Of a DNA stretch of 6,222 bases, positions 4,476-6,222 are shown piece after piece. Where the stretch lies: positions 1 through 6,222 of the forward strand of contig JASHUF010000386.1 of the NCBI GenBank assembly GCA_030040175.1, written 5' to 3'. Made by a program: the position numbers and the translations under genes. The notes below the pieces were generated by a model. That model worked only from the letters and a program-made list of their open reading frames with translations. It was not told the DNA's origin and did no database searches. Each line of letters opens with the position of its first letter. Within the stretch, counting starts at the first letter, position 1. The DNA comes from Acidobacteriaceae bacterium. GTDB taxonomy: Bacteria > Acidobacteriota > Terriglobia > Terriglobales > Acidobacteriaceae.

Positions 4476-6222
4476 CTAACGGTGCAGCCACATGCGCAAT
4501 GCCGAGAGCAGTTGCTCGGTGTTCACGGGCTTGGCCAGATACTCACTCGCTCCCGCTTCAAGGCATCGCTCGCGGTCGCCTTTCATCGCCTTTGCCGTCA
4601 GGGCCACGATGGGCAACCGCCGCATGGCCGGATTCTGCCGGATCACCTGCATGGTCTCGTATCCATCCATCTCCGGCATCATGATGTCCATGAGCACAAT
4701 CGCCAGATCGGGCGTGGACCCGATGGTCTCGATGGCTTCGCGCCCCGTGCCTGCCGAAAGCACTTTCATCCCGCGGCGCTCGAGCACGCTGCTCAGCGCG
4801 AAGATGTTGCGCACGTCGTCATCGACGATCAGCACCTTGCGCCCGGTGAGCGCCTCGTCGGACTCGTGCAGCCTCTCGAGCATGCGCTGCTTCGCGGAGG
4901 GGAGGTCGGCGATCACGCGGTGCAGGAAAAGCGCGGTCTCGTCCAGCAGCCGTTCCGGCGACTCCACGTCCTTCACCACCACGCTGCGCGCCAGGGTGTG
5001 CAGTTGCGCGTCTTCTTCCGGCGTGAGCTCGCGGCCGGTGAAGACCACCACCGGCAGGTCCTTGAGCTTGGGCGTGTCGCGCAGCCGCTCCAGCACCTCG
5101 AATCCCGACATATCGGGCAGGCGCAGGTCCAGCACGACGCAATCGTAGCTGCCGTCCTCGAGCGCGTTCAATGCCGACATTCCGGAGTCGGCAACGTCGA
5201 TATCGATATCGTTGTGGCCCAGCAGCTCGCGCGTGCTGAGCTGCTCAGCGGGGTTGTCTTCGACCACCAGCAGCCGCTTGCGCCGCGGCTGCGCGTAGGC
5301 GCGGATGCGGGTGAGCGCCGCCTCCAGGTCCTCGCGCGAGGAGGGCTTGGTGACAAAGGCAAACGCGCCGCGCGAGAGCCCGTGGTGCCGGTCCTCGTCG
5401 AGCGTAAGCATCTGCACCGGAATGTGGCGCGTCCGCGGATCCTGCTTGAGATGGTTGAGCACCGTCCAGCCGAGCATGTCGGGCAGGAACACGTCCAGCG
5501 AAATGGCCGTGGGGCTGAACTCGCTCGCCAGCGCCAGCGCATCGCTGCCGGTGCCGGCAATCAGCACCTTGAACCCCTTGTCGCGCGAGAGATCGCGCAG
5601 CACACGGGCGTAATGGGAGTCGTCCTCGACCACGAGCAGAGTGGCATCGCCTTCAGCCAGGCTTGCGCGATCGTCTTCGATGCGCGCATCCTGTTCCACG
5701 GCCGCGGTTGCGGTGAGAAACGCGGGATTGGCCGACGGCGAACCGCTCTTCTCCGACTTGGTCACGTTGGCCACGGCCGGCCCCACGTAGGTTTGCGGCA
5801 GGTAGAGGGTGAAGGTGCTGCCCTGGCCCGGCGCGCTCCGGAGCTGAATTTCGCCGCCGAGCAGGCTGGCCAGCTCGCGGCTGATGGCCAGGCCGAGGCC
5901 GGTTCCGCCGAACTTGCGGCTGGTGCCTGCATCCGCCTGCTGGAAGGCTTCAAAGATGATGCGCTGCTTTTCCGGCGGAATGCCGATGCCGGTGTCCGTC
6001 ACTTCGAAGGCAATCACCGATCCGGCTCCGCTCAGAATGGGGTGGTCTGCGCTCCAGCCGCTCGAGGCGGGAGAAACCTTGAGCTGCACGCCGCCCTGCT
6101 CAGTGAACTTGAAGGCGTTGGAGAGCAGGTTTTTGAGCACCTGCTGCAGACGCTTGGAGTCCGTGACCAGGCTGCGGCCCAGGCGCGGATCGCCCGTGAC
6201 CTCGAAGAGCAGTTTGCGGTTT
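4476..6222 (-). CDS. Hybrid histidine kinase with three receivers, N-terminus beyond the window
   Basis: Incomplete: the frame is open to the window edge with 581 codons visible, and no true start is present. Numbering from the first whole codon, residues 1-145 are the HATPase_c core: N-box LLSNAFKFTE (Asn35), G1 DTGIGIPP (76-83), an F-box IFEAF (89-93) and G2 GGTGLGLAIS (105-114). Three receivers follow. REC1 (about 194-308) has Asp243 in SLDVFLPD, with Thr273 and Lys292. REC2 (about 316-430) has Asp365 in VLDLRLPD, with Thr395 and Lys417. REC3 (about 461-580) has Asp512 in LMDIMMPEMDG, with Thr542 and Lys564. All phospho-acceptors and switch residues are present. The phosphorylated His lies upstream and is not visible. 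By analogy with large hybrid kinases of this layout, the missing part probably holds HAMP or GAF sensor domains and HisKA. No Hpt domain follows REC3, so phosphate must pass to a separate partner. It is the first visible gene of the operon with the REC-PAS kinase, 34 bp away. Confidence 0.93.
   Translation of the reverse strand, partial: NRKLLFEVTGDPRLGRSLVTDSKRLQQVLKNLLSNAFKFTEQGGVQLKVSPASSGWSADHPILSGAGSVIAFEVTDTGIGIPPEKQRIIFEAFQQADAGTSRKFGGTGLGLAISRELASLLGGEIQLRSAPGQGSTFTLYLPQTYVGPAVANVTKSEKSGSPSANPAFLTATAAVEQDARIEDDRASLAEGDATLLVVEDDSHYARVLRDLSRDKGFKVLIAGTGSDALALASEFSPTAISLDVFLPDMLGWTVLNHLKQDPRTRHIPVQMLTLDEDRHHGLSRGAFAFVTKPSSREDLEAALTRIRAYAQPRRKRLLVVEDNPAEQLSTRELLGHNDIDIDVADSGMSALNALEDGSYDCVVLDLRLPDMSGFEVLERLRDTPKLKDLPVVVFTGRELTPEEDAQLHTLARSVVVKDVESPERLLDETALFLHRVIADLPSAKQRMLERLHESDEALTGRKVLIVDDDVRNIFALSSVLERRGMKVLSAGTGREAIETIGSTPDLAIVLMDIMMPEMDGYETMQVIRQNPAMRRLPIVALTAKAMKGDRERCLEAGASEYLAKPVNTEQLLSALRMWLHR

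Noticed and set aside
2783..4684. A 633-codon open frame on the plus strand antisense to the kinases
   Set aside because: It mirrors the codon bias of the real minus-strand kinase gene, has no recognisable domain, and runs across the end of one kinase and the start of the other.
6138..6140. GTG at 6140 as start of the hybrid kinase
   Set aside because: It falls inside the ATPase N-box region, and the 27 codons before it (including LLFEVTGDPRLGRSLVTDS) continue the same domain to the window edge. The gene is truncated by the window, not started here.

Overview
The window looks like chromosomal DNA of a GC-rich soil-type bacterium. Acidobacteriota is my best guess. This is inference, from the receiver-rich hybrid histidine kinases, a single tiny Flp-type pilin, and intergenic DNA full of small palindromes and REP-like half-sites. 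No rRNA, tRNA, CRISPR array, transposase or phage gene is visible.

Layout. Positions 1-479 are noncoding and hold a REP-like palindrome with a second half-site plus one good stem-loop. Positions 480-1841 (+) encode a 453-residue soluble protein of unknown function, behind a strong Shine-Dalgarno site. Positions 1842-2308 are a noncoding gap with a 12-bp perfect palindrome, five tandem 11-bp units, and a cluster of repeated short motifs that probably forms the control region of the next gene. Positions 2309-2494 (+) encode a 61-residue Flp/Fap pilin subunit with a clear prepilin-peptidase site. Positions 2495-2824 are a structure-rich convergent gap; it contains two consecutive inverted-repeat modules (2593-2701 and 2709-2822), the second ending next to the stop codon of the facing kinase.

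From 6222 down to 2825 the minus strand carries a two-gene operon. The first gene, incomplete at the window edge, encodes the ATPase core of a hybrid kinase followed by three receiver domains. After 34 bp and a good ribosome binding site comes a complete REC-PAS-HisKA-HATPase kinase of 538 residues.

How the genes could work together. The two kinases offer four receivers and at least one visible phospho-accepting histidine, but no DNA-binding or enzymatic output domain. They look like the signalling core of a branched phosphorelay whose effector lies elsewhere. The pilin gene has no Tad/Cpa assembly genes beside it and would need machinery encoded elsewhere. I see no direct evidence linking the kinases to the pilin. 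The most unusual material is noncoding: the paired inverted-repeat modules and the repeat cluster upstream of the pilin gene.
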